This document shows, one piece after another, positions 1-5,554 of a stretch of 6,495 bases of DNA. The stretch comes from an uncultured Micrococcales bacterium (GTDB taxonomy: Bacteria; Actinomycetota; Actinomycetes; Actinomycetales; Microbacteriaceae). The notes beneath the pieces were generated by a model that saw nothing but the letters and a program-made list of their open reading frames with translations, did no database searches and was not told the origin of the DNA. Both the position numbers and the translations under genes were made by a program. Location: assembly GCA_903927775.1 (NCBI GenBank), contig CAIYOE010000133.1, positions 1 through 6,495 on the forward strand, given 5' to 3'. How positions within the stretch are numbered: position 1 is the first letter of the stretch; each line of letters starts with the position of its first letter.

Positions 1-742
1 ACCTTGCGGCGATCGCCTGGCGGTCGGCCCTTCCCTCGCCCACCGCGATTAGCGCTCCCACAATCGAACGAACCATGTTGTGACAGAAGGCATCGGCTAG
101 AAGCTCGATTTCGATAACCTGGTTTTCATCGGTGCGCCTGCGAACTATTACCTCTCGCAGATTGCGAATGGTGGTGGCGAACGGCCGCGGCTTGCAAAAG
201 GCCGCAAAATCGTTCAGGCCGTAAAGCTCGAGGGCTGCCGCCTGCATCTCGAGTAGGTCGAGTGGCTTTCGAGTCCAAAGCGTGTGCCTGGCCTCAACCG
301 GGTCTTTCACGCTGACCGCGTCTGCAATGCGGTAACGGTAACGCCTGTGGATGGCCGCAAAGCGGGCGTCAAACCCCTCGGGGGCGGCGGCGGCGCTGTA
401 AATGCGAATGTCGTCGTCCAGGATGTTATTCAGTCGGTCACGGATAGCGACTTCGAACATGGGTGGCGACGAGTAGCGGCCAAGTCTTTTGATTTGCTGC
501 TGGGTCAGGTCCAGGTGCAAGACCGAATTTCGGGCGTGTACACCGGCGTCGGTCCTGCCTGCCACTACGAGCCCAAAGCTGGCTTCGCTCGGGCCAAAGA
601 CCAGAGTTAGGGCATCGAGGATGCTGCCCTCTACGGTACGGAGCCCGGGCTGTTTGGCCCAACCGTTAAAGTCGGTGCCGTCGTAGCCAAAGTCGACCCT
701 TAAGCGAACGAACCCGCTGACAAGGTCAACGGGTTCGTTCAT
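1..742 (-). CDS. truA: tRNA pseudouridine(38-40) synthase TruA, 3' end cut off by the window edge
   Basis: TruA converts uridines 38, 39 and 40 of the tRNA anticodon stem-loop to pseudouridine in the cytoplasm. The frame runs from ATG at 742-740 without interruption to the left edge, giving 247 codons. The family is usually about 260-290 residues, so the missing part is the C-terminal end. Visible hallmarks are FGYDGTDFNGWAKQPG (residues 18-33), then TVEG, and the catalytic-loop motif GRTDAGVHA (62-70), whose Asp65 is the expected nucleophile. NDFAAFCKPR and the later FCHNMVRSIVGALIAVG match the conserved C-terminal half. An in-frame TAG 15-13 nt upstream of the ATG rules out a longer form. 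The start lies 19 nt after the rplQ stop with no clear Shine-Dalgarno sequence, so translation may be coupled to rplQ. rplQ-truA adjacency is standard in actinobacteria. Confidence 0.97.
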   Translation of the reverse strand, partial: MNEPVDLVSGFVRLRVDFGYDGTDFNGWAKQPGLRTVEGSILDALTLVFGPSEASFGLVVAGRTDAGVHARNSVLHLDLTQQQIKRLGRYSSPPMFEVAIRDRLNNILDDDIRIYSAAAAPEGFDARFAAIHRRYRYRIADAVSVKDPVEARHTLWTRKPLDLLEMQAAALELYGLNDFAAFCKPRPFATTIRNLREVIVRRRTDENQVIEIELLADAFCHNMVRSIVGALIAVGEGRADRQAIAAR

Positions 743-761
743 GATGCTTAGGTGCTAAGGC

Positions 762-1331
762 TTAGGCCTCTGGTGCTGCCTCGGCAGCAGGAGCCTCAGC
801 GGCAGCCTCTGCAGGTGCCTCAACAACAGCCTCGGCTACTGCCTCTTCTGCTACTGGTGCCTCTACAACTGCTTCTTCGACTACTACGTCTTCGGCTACT
901 GCCTCTGCGGCAACTGCCGAACCCTTAACCGCGTTTGCAAGCTTTGGCTTCTTGTTTACGCTCTTAGGCGAAACTGGCTCAAGAACAAGCTCGATGACTG
1001 CCATCGGAGCGTTGTCGCCCTTACGGTAGCCAAGCTTGGTGATGCGAGTGTAGCCACCGTTGCGGTCCTCAACCTGAGGTGCAATGTTGGTGAATAGCTC
1101 GTGTACAACGCCCTTGTCGGTGATCTGCTGAAGAACACGACGACGAGCCGCTAGGTCTCCGCGCTTTGCGAAGGTTACTAGGCGCTCGGCCAACGGACGA
1201 AGGCGCTTGGCCTTGGTCTCGGTGGTTACGATGCGCTTGTGCTCGAATAGTGAGGTTGCAAGGTTGTTCAGTAGTAGACGCTCGTGAGCTGGTCCACCGC
1301 CCAGACGTGGGCCCTTAGTTGGTGCAGGCAT
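762..1331 (-). CDS. rplQ: 50S ribosomal protein L17 with long Ala/Glu/Val-rich tail
   Basis: L17 is a protein of the large ribosomal subunit near the peptide exit side. The 189-residue product has the conserved L17 core at about 1-119. It opens [20 protein letters not shown] and continues with [20 protein letters not shown], the region that binds 23S r[23 protein letters not shown] follows near 92-111. Residues about 135-189 are a low-complexity acidic tail made almost only of Ala, Val, Glu and Pro, with EAVVEAP occurring twice. Bacterial L17 is often 115-130 residues, so the tail adds roughly 60; such tails are known in actinobacterial L17. AGGAG at 1342-1338 precedes the ATG by 6 nt. The gene sits 26 nt after rpoA and 19 nt before truA, so the three are probably cotranscribed. 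Confidence 0.98.
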   Translation of the reverse strand: MPAPTKGPRLGGGPAHERLLLNNLATSLFEHKRIVTTETKAKRLRPLAERLVTFAKRGDLAARRRVLQQITDKGVVHELFTNIAPQVEDRNGGYTRITKLGYRKGDNAPMAVIELVLEPVSPKSVNKKPKLANAVKGSAVAAEAVAEDVVVEEAVVEAPVAEEAVAEAVVEAPAEAAAEAPAAEAAPEA

Positions 1332-1357
1332 GGTTTTCTCCTATGACTTTCTAAAAA

Positions 1358-2350
1358 TTAAGCCTGAGCGTCTTCGTCGTACGCCGAGCTGAAGTAAGCG
1401 GCGTCAAAGCCAGGAACTGCGTCCTTGAACTTTAGGCCCATCGATGCCAGCTTGTCGCGGACTTCATCTACCGACTTGCTACCGAAGTTGCGGATGTTCA
1501 TCAGCTGGTCTTCGGATAGAGCGATTAGCTCGCTAACGGTGTTGATGCCTTCGCGCTTTAGGCAGTTGTAGCTGCGGACGGTTAGGTCTAGGTCCTCGAT
1601 TGGGGTTGCTAGCTCTGGAGCTAGGCCAGCCTCAACCGGTGCGGGACCGATCTCGATACCTTCTGCTGCTTCGTTCAGTTCCTTTGCAAGACCGAATAGC
1701 TCAACCAAGGTCTTACCAGCCGATGCGACTGCGTCCTTTGGGTTGGTGCTGTTCTTGGTCTCGACCTCGACAACAAGCTTGTCGAAGTTGGTGAACTCAC
1801 CGGCACGAGTTGCCTCGACGCGGTACGACACCTTTAGAACTGGCGAGTAGATGCTGTCTACAGGGATTACACCTGGGTCTGCATCTGGGTTGCGGTTCTG
1901 GTTTGCCTGAACGTAGCCACGGCCACGCTCGATGATCAGTTCGATCTCTAGCTTCGACTTGTCGTTGATGGTGGCGATGACTAGATCCTTGTTGTGGATC
2001 TCTACGCCAGCAGGAACGGTGATGTCGCCAGCGGTAACTGCACCGGCGCCGGTCTTGCTCAGGTGAGCGACAACTGGCTCGTCGTTCTCGGAGGACACAA
2101 CAAGACCCTTGATGTTCAAGATGATCTCGGTTACGTCTTCCTTCACACCAGGAACGGTGCTGAATTCGTGCGAAACACCCTGAATACGGATGTTGGTCAC
2201 TGCTGCGCCTGGGATAGACGAAAGCAGGGTGCGGCGGAGCGAGTTACCTAGGGTGTATCCAAAGCCAGGCTCTAGTGGTTCAAGGGTGAAACGCGAGCGG
2301 TTTGGAGCAAGGGTTTCTTCTTCAAGGGTGGGACGCTGTGCAATGAGCAC
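1358..2350 (-). CDS. rpoA: DNA-directed RNA polymerase alpha subunit
   Basis: RpoA dimerises to nucleate assembly of beta and beta', and its C-terminal domain contacts UP-element DNA and activators. The 330-residue length is normal. The N-terminal domain spans about 1-230, with the dimer motif [18 protein letters not shown] at 28-45. A flexible linker (about 231-250) precedes the C-terminal domain. That domain carries [14 protein letters not shown] (255-268) and [11 protein letters not shown] (287-297). By alignment from memory, Arg259, Asn262, Lys265, Gly290, Lys292 and Ser293 correspond to E. coli DNA-contact residues 265, 268, 271, 296, 298 and 299. The start is GTG, chosen because the product begins MLIAQRPTL, as actinobacterial RpoA does, and AAGGA lies 7 nt upstream. 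The acidic tail ends YDEDAQA. rpsD is not upstream, unlike the E. coli alpha operon, and a 200-nt structured spacer separates this gene from rpsK. Confidence 0.98.
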   Translation of the reverse strand: MLIAQRPTLEEETLAPNRSRFTLEPLEPGFGYTLGNSLRRTLLSSIPGAAVTNIRIQGVSHEFSTVPGVKEDVTEIILNIKGLVVSSENDEPVVAHLSKTGAGAVTAGDITVPAGVEIHNKDLVIATINDKSKLEIELIIERGRGYVQANQNRNPDADPGVIPVDSIYSPVLKVSYRVEATRAGEFTNFDKLVVEVETKNSTNPKDAVASAGKTLVELFGLAKELNEAAEGIEIGPAPVEAGLAPELATPIEDLDLTVRSYNCLKREGINTVSELIALSEDQLMNIRNFGSKSVDEVRDKLASMGLKFKDAVPGFDAAYFSSAYDEDAQA

Positions 2351-2357
2351 GTTTGTT

Positions 2358-2362
2358 TCCTT
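2358..2362 (-). promoter_or_regulatory. Shine-Dalgarno site of rpoA (fixes the GTG start)
   Basis: AAGGA on the minus strand lies 7 nt before the GTG at 2350-2348. It supports GTG as the true rpoA start. The site begins only 5 nt after an 8-bp hairpin (2368-2391), so a ribosome loading here would sit against that stem. Confidence 0.75.
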
Positions 2363-2367
2363 TCAGC

Positions 2368-2391
2368 TAGGCATCCGCTATTTGATGCCTA
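2368..2391 (-). promoter_or_regulatory. Hairpin directly before the rpoA ribosome-binding site
   Basis: TAGGCATC at 2391-2384 is perfectly complementary to GATGCCTA at 2375-2368, with an 8-nt loop between them (AAATAGCG). The stem ends 5 nt upstream of the rpoA Shine-Dalgarno sequence. No T-run follows, so it is not a classic terminator. A role in rpoA mRNA stability or translation is possible but inferred from position alone. Confidence 0.45.
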
Positions 2392-2402
2392 TTTTGGGGT
2401 GT

Positions 2403-2424
2403 CCGCACAGTGGCCACTGCGCGG
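2403..2424 (-). promoter_or_regulatory. 22-nt near-perfect inverted repeat in rpsK-rpoA spacer
   Basis: The centre is a perfect 12-bp palindrome, CAGTGGCCACTG (2408-2419). It is flanked by CCGC (2403-2406) and GCGG (2421-2424), with one mismatched pair between flank and core. On the sense RNA that mismatch becomes a G-U wobble, giving a 9-bp stem with a GGCC tetraloop. It could be an RNA hairpin or a protein-binding DNA dyad, and sequence alone cannot separate these. No T-run follows. Confidence 0.45.
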
Positions 2425-2462
2425 CTATTTCATAGAAATGTATGAAGTTGTGGGGTGAAGAA

Positions 2463-2480
2463 CCTCGCCTTTGCGCGAGG
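2463..2480 (-). promoter_or_regulatory. GC-rich hairpin H2 in rpsK-rpoA spacer
   Basis: CCTCGC and GCGAGG form a perfect 6-bp stem around the loop GCAAAG, followed on the sense strand by TTCTTC. The downstream tract is too poor in T for a confident intrinsic terminator. The loop GCAAAG is complementary to CTTTGC just upstream (2492-2487), which offers an alternative helix that would exclude this hairpin. Confidence 0.4.
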
Positions 2481-2481
2481 C

Positions 2482-2491
2482 GCAGGGCAAA
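2482..2491 (-). repeat. Direct repeat copy B, TTTGCCCTGC
   Basis: Exact second copy of the element at 2537-2546, placed 1 nt before hairpin H2 (2463-2480). Its 5' part, with the preceding C, can pair with the loop of H2, giving a possible alternative fold. Confidence 0.5.
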
Positions 2492-2510
2492 GTTGATTCG
2501 AACTGCGATG

Positions 2511-2533
2511 GCCCGGGATTTATGCGCCCGGGC
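2511..2533 (-). promoter_or_regulatory. GC-rich hairpin H1 just after rpsK
   Basis: GCCCGGG and CCCGGGC form a perfect 7-bp all-GC stem around the 9-nt loop CGCATAAAT. It starts 17 nt after the last base of the rpsK stop codon. No T-run follows, so it may stabilise the 3' end of upstream mRNA or be part of a larger rpoA leader rather than terminate transcription. Confidence 0.45.
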
Positions 2534-2536
2534 GAA

Positions 2537-2546
2537 GCAGGGCAAA
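2537..2546 (-). repeat. Direct repeat copy A, TTTGCCCTGC
   Basis: This 10-nt element on the sense strand is repeated exactly at 2482-2491. Copy A lies 3 nt before hairpin H1 (2511-2533). The two copies are 55 nt apart, each leading into a GC-rich stem-loop. Confidence 0.5.
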
Positions 2547-2550
2547 TTTA

Positions 2551-2958
2551 TTAGACTCGACGACGCTTTGGAGGGCGGCAACCGTTGTGAGCCTGAGGAG
2601 TTACGTCTGAGATCGAACCGACCTCTAGACCTGCTGCCTGAAGCGAACGGATTGCGGTCTCGCGGCCGGAGCCTGGACCCTTAACGAATACGTCTACCTT
2701 CTTTAGGCCGTGCTCCTGAGCCTTGCGAGCTGCCGATTCGGCTGCTAGCTGAGCTGCGAACGGAGTCGACTTACGCGAACCCTTGAAACCAACATCGCCC
2801 GATGACGACCACGAGATAACGGCGCCGGTGGCGTCGGTGATCGAAACGATGGTGTTGTTGAAGGTGCTCTTGATGTGAGCCTGACCAACGGTGATGTTCT
2901 TCTTTTCCTTGCGGCGAGGCTTGCGGCCTGCCACTGCAGTCTTCTTTGGTGCTGCCAT
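2551..2958 (-). CDS. rpsK: 30S ribosomal protein S11
   Basis: S11 lies on the platform of the small subunit and helps shape the E-site and mRNA exit region. The 135-residue product has a basic N-terminal extension (1-20) followed by the family core [21 protein letters not shown] (22-42). The signature [14 protein letters not shown] (93-106) and the C-terminal [13 protein letters not shown] (123-135) follow. The Asn-Gly pair at 124-125 sits where E. coli S11 forms isoaspartate. AGGAG at 2969-2965 precedes the ATG by 6 nt. The gene follows rpsM after 44 nt, and its TAA is directly followed by a second in-frame TAA. The 200 nt between it and rpoA lacks the rpsD gene found there in several other bacteria. 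Confidence 0.98.
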   Translation of the reverse strand: MAAPKKTAVAGRKPRRKEKKNITVGQAHIKSTFNNTIVSITDATGAVISWSSSGDVGFKGSRKSTPFAAQLAAESAARKAQEHGLKKVDVFVKGPGSGRETAIRSLQAAGLEVGSISDVTPQAHNGCRPPKRRRV

Positions 2959-3002
2959 GAGTTTCTCCTAAATCCTTTTATGAGCGCAACGCTGCCTAAG
3001 GG

Positions 3003-3380
3003 CTAGCGTGCCGCCTTCTTCTTGCCGGCTACGGTGCGCTTTGGACCCTTACGAGTACGAGCGTTGGTCTTGGTGCGCTGACCACGAACTGGGAGGCCCT
3101 TACGGTGACGAAGACCCTCGTACGAACCGATCTCTACCTTGCGGCGGATGTCTGCGTTTACGTCGCGGCGGAGGTCACCCTCAACCTTGTAGTTGCCTTC
3201 GATGTAGTCACGAAGTGCAACGAGCTGGTCGTCGGTTAGGTCCTTGACGCGGGTGTTCTTGTCGATCGAGGTGTCGGCAAGAATCTTGACCGAACGGGTG
3301 CGACCGATTCCATAGATGTAAGTAAGGGCGATTTCCGCGCGCTTGTCGCGAGGAATGTCGACGCCGGCAATACGTGCCAT
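3003..3380 (-). CDS. rpsM: 30S ribosomal protein S13
   Basis: S13 is in the head of the small subunit, bridges to the 50S subunit and contacts P-site tRNA through its basic tail. The 125-residue product begins [14 protein letters not shown] and has [10 protein letters not shown] (21-30), the rRNA-binding helix region. [21 protein letters not shown] (90-110) is the S13 signature. The Lys/Arg-rich end [15 protein letters not shown] completes the tail. AGGAG at 3393-3389 lies 8 nt before the ATG. The 186-nt spacer upstream, after rpmJ, is rich in inverted repeats. In E. coli the S4-binding regulatory pseudoknot lies upstream of this same gene. Confidence 0.98.
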   Translation of the reverse strand: MARIAGVDIPRDKRAEIALTYIYGIGRTRSVKILADTSIDKNTRVKDLTDDQLVALRDYIEGNYKVEGDLRRDVNADIRRKVEIGSYEGLRHRKGLPVRGQRTKTNARTRKGPKRTVAGKKKAAR

Positions 3381-3413
3381 TGGGATTTCTCCTGTTTTTT
3401 ATAGAAGGTCTGC

Positions 3414-3509
3414 AGCAACACTGCCCTGGCTTTTGCGTTCCAGGCCTCCGCCTTCATCGGAGGGTGCCCGCCCCACCCGAGAAACTTGGGTGGAACATTG
3501 AGTGTTGCT
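3414..3509 (-). ncRNA. Candidate structured leader upstream of rpsM
   Basis: On the sense strand AGCAACACT (3509-3501) is perfectly complementary to AGTGTTGCT (3422-3414), forming a 9-bp closing helix. Inside it are three hairpins. CCACCC/GGGTGG (3493-3488 with 3478-3473) has a 9-nt interior. CCTCCG/CGGAGG (3463-3458 with 3450-3445) has a 7-nt loop. CCTGG/CCAGG (3444-3440 with 3429-3425) has a 10-nt loop. The last two abut exactly. The whole fits a four-way junction ending 33 nt before the rpsM ATG. Position suggests a ribosomal-protein leader, but I do not recognise a named RNA family and conservation was not tested. Confidence 0.45.
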
Positions 3510-3545
3510 TTTTGGTTTTGCCCCAACTTTTGAGGCGGCTATTTA

Positions 3546-3551
3546 GTTATA
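3546..3551 (-). promoter_or_regulatory. Possible -10 element for an internal rpsM promoter
   Basis: TATAAC on the minus strand sits in an AT-rich stretch just after the rpmJ stop (3567-3569). Transcription would start near 3539, so the message would include the folded region 3414-3509. No recognisable -35 lies 16-18 nt upstream. Actinobacterial -35 boxes are often weak, so the call remains tentative. Confidence 0.25.
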
Positions 3552-3566
3552 AGTTTTGAAGCGGTT

Positions 3567-3680
3567 TTAGCCCTGGCGCTGCTTGTGACGTGGGTTCTCG
3601 CAGATAACCATGACGCGGCCGTGGCGACGGATGACCTTGCACTTGTCGCAAATCTTCTTAACGCTTGGGTTGACCTTCAT
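3567..3680 (-). CDS. rpmJ: 50S ribosomal protein L36
   Basis: L36 is a tiny zinc-binding protein of the large subunit that stabilises 23S rRNA. The 37-residue product begins [20 protein letters not shown] and ends [12 protein letters not shown]. It carries the complete Cys11-x2-Cys14-x12-Cys27-x4-His32 zinc set, so this is the zinc-bearing form. Length is exactly typical. The order infA-rpmJ-rpsM is the usual one. Upstream there is only AAGAAG about 10 nt from the ATG and no AGGAG, unlike rpsM and rpsK. The 90-nt spacer from infA contains competing hairpins that may affect its translation. Confidence 0.97.
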   Translation of the reverse strand: MKVNPSVKKICDKCKVIRRHGRVMVICENPRHKQRQG

Positions 3681-3700
3681 GTCTCGTACTTCTTGCTAGG

Positions 3701-3746
3701 GGTTCTTTCGAACCGGTTTACAGTGAACCGTTTTGCCGATTCACCG
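3701..3746 (-). promoter_or_regulatory. Competing hairpins in the infA-rpmJ spacer
   Basis: On the sense strand CGGTGAA (3746-3740) can pair with TTCACTG (3727-3721) through 7 bp including one G-U. Alternatively CGGTT (3730-3726) pairs with AACCG (3718-3714), which uses bases overlapping the first helix. A third stem, GGTTC/GAACC (3714-3710 with 3705-3701), closes a GAAA loop of the stable GNRA type. The first two helices exclude each other, which is the form of a simple RNA switch. The arrangement ends 20 nt before the rpmJ ATG. Function is inferred. Confidence 0.35.
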
Positions 3747-3770
3747 AGTCTTTTTAGTTTGCAGAGTGGC

Positions 3771-3992
3771 TTATTTGTAGCGGTAGATGATGCGCCCACG
3801 AGTTAGGTCGTAGGTGCTCAGTTCTACAATGACGCGGTCCTCAGGAAGGATGCGGATGTAGTGCTGGCGCATCTTGCCCGAGATGTGTGCCAAGACCTTG
3901 TGTCCGTTGGTCAGCTCTACTCGGAACATTGCGTTCGGTAGTGCTTCTACAACCGAGCCTTCGATCTCGATTACACCGTCTTTGCTAGCCAT
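3771..3992 (-). CDS. infA: Translation initiation factor IF-1
   Basis: IF-1 binds the A site of the 30S subunit and supports IF-2 and IF-3 during initiation. The 73-residue product is a single OB-fold with near-invariant family sequence: [51 protein letters not shown] and [13 protein letters not shown] longer frame opens at 4031, but [12 protein letters not shown] is the family N-terminus, so the ATG at 3992-3990 is the start and the extra 13 codons are upstream DNA. The upstream GTGAG offers only a weak ribosome-binding site. A perfect TTGACA lies 27 nt upstream, so transcription may begin at or close to the start codon. The gene follows map after 131 nt. Confidence 0.98.
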   Translation of the reverse strand: MASKDGVIEIEGSVVEALPNAMFRVELTNGHKVLAHISGKMRQHYIRILPEDRVIVELSTYDLTRGRIIYRYK

Positions 3993-3996
3993 AAAC

Positions 3997-4025
3997 TCAC
4001 TTATCTGCTTACTTTGTGGTGTCAA
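3997..4025 (-). promoter_or_regulatory. Possible infA promoter (TTGACA with poor -10)
   Basis: TTGACA at 4025-4020 is a perfect -35 hexamer. The best spaced -10 candidate is TAAGTG at 4002-3997 (16-nt spacer), a poor match to TATAAT. If used, the transcript would start at or within a base or two of the infA ATG, giving a leaderless message, which is common in actinobacteria. Position after the longest gap since secY supports a new transcription unit; the weak -10 argues against certainty. Confidence 0.3.
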
Positions 4026-4033
4026 CAGCACGC

Positions 4034-4055
4034 GAAAATAAAGACCAAATGCTTT
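4034..4055 (-). terminator. Weak terminator-like hairpin between map and infA
   Basis: On the sense strand CCAAA and TTTGG form a 5-bp stem around the 3-nt loop GCA, followed by TCTTTATTTT. The T-rich tail is suggestive, but the stem is short and AT-rich. At best it is a leaky terminator after map, just before the candidate infA promoter. Confidence 0.2.
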
Positions 4056-4123
4056 GGGGATTTTCGTGTAGAAACACCGAAGTTCAATCCTAGACGAAAC
4101 CTCTGTTAATTGGTAATTGTTTT

Positions 4124-4957
4124 TTAGTCACCCAGCGGTGCAACGGTGATTCCCAGCGGTGCCAGCATGCTTGCGCCGCCATCCACGGCGGTCAAAACCC
4201 AAATTCCGCCCTCGTGCACAGCGACCGTGTGTTCCCAATGGCTCGAGTCACTCTTATCGATGGTACTGACGGTCCATTCGTCGGCCAGCACCTTGGTGCG
4301 CTCGCTTCCAGCGGTCACCATCGGTTCGATTGCCACTACCAACCCCGGAACGATCTTTGGGGTCGAACCGTGGACTGCGTAGTTGAAAACTGGTGGGTCC
4401 TCGTGCATGCTGCGTCCAATTCCGTGACCAACGTACTGCTCCAAGATCCCGAACTTGCCCTGCGAGTTCACATACTTCTCAATCGCGGTACCCACGTCGT
4501 TTAGGCGCTTGCCCCTTGCCAAAGCAGCGATTCCGTGCCACAGGCTCATCTCGGTGACTCGGCTTACCCGCTCGCGCGCCGCACTGATTTTGTGTTCGCC
4601 ACCGGGAACAACCACTGTTATGGCACTGTCGCCGTTCCAACCATCGATGATTGCTCCCGCATCGATGCTCACGATATCGCCAGCCTGCAAGATGCGGTCG
4701 GCGCTTGGGATTCCGTGCACCACTTCATCGTTGATTGACGCACAGATGGTGTGGAAATAGCCGGGAACCAGCTTGAAGTTTGACTTACCGCCAAGGGCAA
4801 CAATGGTCTGCTCGGCGATCGCATCTAGTTCTAGAGTGCTGACACCGGGTCTGATTGCATCGCGAACGGCCTGGAGAGCAGCGGCGGTAATTAGGCCGGC
4901 GCGGCGCATCAACAAGATTTGTTCGTTGGTCTTGAGCTCGAACTCTTGACGAGACAT
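4124..4957 (-). CDS. map: Type I methionine aminopeptidase
   Basis: Map removes the initiator methionine from new proteins when the second residue is small. The 277-residue product shows the full pita-bread metalloenzyme set. The metal ligands are Asp99 (SIDAGA), Asp110 (NGDSA), His178 ([13 protein letters not shown]), Glu211 (IEPM) and Glu242 (WEHTVAV). His81 in EVVHGIP is the expected catalytic histidine. There is no N-terminal SH3-binding or zinc-finger extension, so it is the short bacterial form. AAAGGG at 4968-4963 precedes the ATG by 5 nt. The gene lies 15 nt after adk, which implies cotranscription with secY-adk. This trio is common in Gram-positive bacteria and pairs protein export with N-terminal processing. 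Confidence 0.97.
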   Translation of the reverse strand: MSRQEFELKTNEQILLMRRAGLITAAALQAVRDAIRPGVSTLELDAIAEQTIVALGGKSNFKLVPGYFHTICASINDEVVHGIPSADRILQAGDIVSIDAGAIIDGWNGDSAITVVVPGGEHKISAARERVSRVTEMSLWHGIAALARGKRLNDVGTAIEKYVNSQGKFGILEQYVGHGIGRSMHEDPPVFNYAVHGSTPKIVPGLVVAIEPMVTAGSERTKVLADEWTVSTIDKSDSSHWEHTVAVHEGGIWVLTAVDGGASMLAPLGITVAPLGD

Positions 4958-4972
4958 GATTGCCCTTTAGTT

Positions 4973-5554
4973 TTAGGCCGAAATGCCGCGTGCGGCAAGC
5001 GCCGCAGTGATGCGGCCGGTGACCTCGGCGACTTCGCCAAGGCCATCGATGGTGACAACCAGGTTACGACTTGCGTAGACGTTGATCAGTGGAGCGGTCT
5101 GCTCTTCGTACACCTCTAGCCGACGACGGATTACGTCTTCGGTGTCGTCGGCGCGACCCTGCTCAACCGCACGGTTTAGCAAGCGGCGAACCACTTCATC
5201 GGTGTCTGCGGTTAACAGAACGACTGCGTCTAGTTGGGTGCCGGCTGCCTCGAGCATGCCGTCTAGTTCCACAACCTGCTCAGCGGTGCGAGGGTAGCCG
5301 TCTAGCAAAAAGCCAGCGGCGGCATCGGCCTCGGCCAGGCGACTACGAACTAGGTCGTTGGTCACGCTGTCGGGTACGTACTCGCCACGGTCCATAAACG
5401 ACTTGGCTAGCTTGCCCAGCTCGGTTTCATTCTTTACGTTGTAACGAAAGATGTCCCCGGTCGAGACTGCAGGAATACCAAAGGTTTCGGCTAGCCGGAC
5501 TGCCTGAGTACCCTTGCCGGCACCTGGGGCGCCAATCAAGAGTAGGCGGGTCAC
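4973..5554 (-). CDS. adk: Adenylate kinase, short form without LID insertion
   Basis: Adk interconverts ATP plus AMP with two ADP in the cytoplasm. The 193-residue product has the P-loop GAPGAGKGT (8-16), the AMP-site segment STGDIFR (31-37) and GYPRT (86-90). The LID region is reduced to [17 protein letters not shown] (133-149) and lacks the roughly 27-residue insertion with zinc ligands seen in longer enzymes. Short forms are usual in actinobacteria. The start is GTG (5554-5552), overlapping the secY stop TGA by sharing GTGA, so translation is likely coupled to secY. AGG about 9 nt upstream is a weak ribosome-binding site. map follows after 15 nt. Confidence 0.97.
   Translation of the reverse strand: MTRLLLIGAPGAGKGTQAVRLAETFGIPAVSTGDIFRYNVKNETELGKLAKSFMDRGEYVPDSVTNDLVRSRLAEADAAAGFLLDGYPRTAEQVVELDGMLEAAGTQLDAVVLLTADTDEVVRRLLNRAVEQGRADDTEDVIRRRLEVYEEQTAPLINVYASRNLVVTIDGLGEVAEVTGRITAALAARGISA

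Noticed and set aside
284..610. Plus-strand open frame of 108 codons opposite truA
   Set aside because: It lies wholly antisense to a clear truA frame, resembles no family I know, and is explained by the codon bias of the opposite strand.
2438..2460. Promoter for rpoA (TATGAA-like hexamer near 2432-2437 with an upstream TTCACC)
   Set aside because: The spacing between the two hexamers is 19 nt and both match the consensus poorly, so I could not support a promoter call.
2463..2480. Intrinsic terminator after rpsK
   Set aside because: The stem is only 6 bp and is followed by TTCTTCACCCC rather than a run of T, so it would terminate poorly.
2378..2581. Minus-strand open frame of 67 codons across the rpsK end and the rpsK-rpoA spacer
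   Set aside because: It overlaps the rpsK C-terminus in another frame and runs through several hairpins. It has no recognisable domain and does not cover the rpoA start region like a real gene.
3236..3526. Minus-strand frame that runs through the rpsM leader into rpsM, as a possible leader peptide
   Set aside because: It begins at TTG, has no good ribosome-binding site, and continues out of frame well into rpsM. The inverted repeats are a better explanation of this spacer.
3993..4031. Thirteen extra N-terminal codons for infA
   Set aside because: IF-1 is highly conserved and starts at MA(S/K)KDG. The extra codons contain the TTGACA box and have no counterpart in the family.
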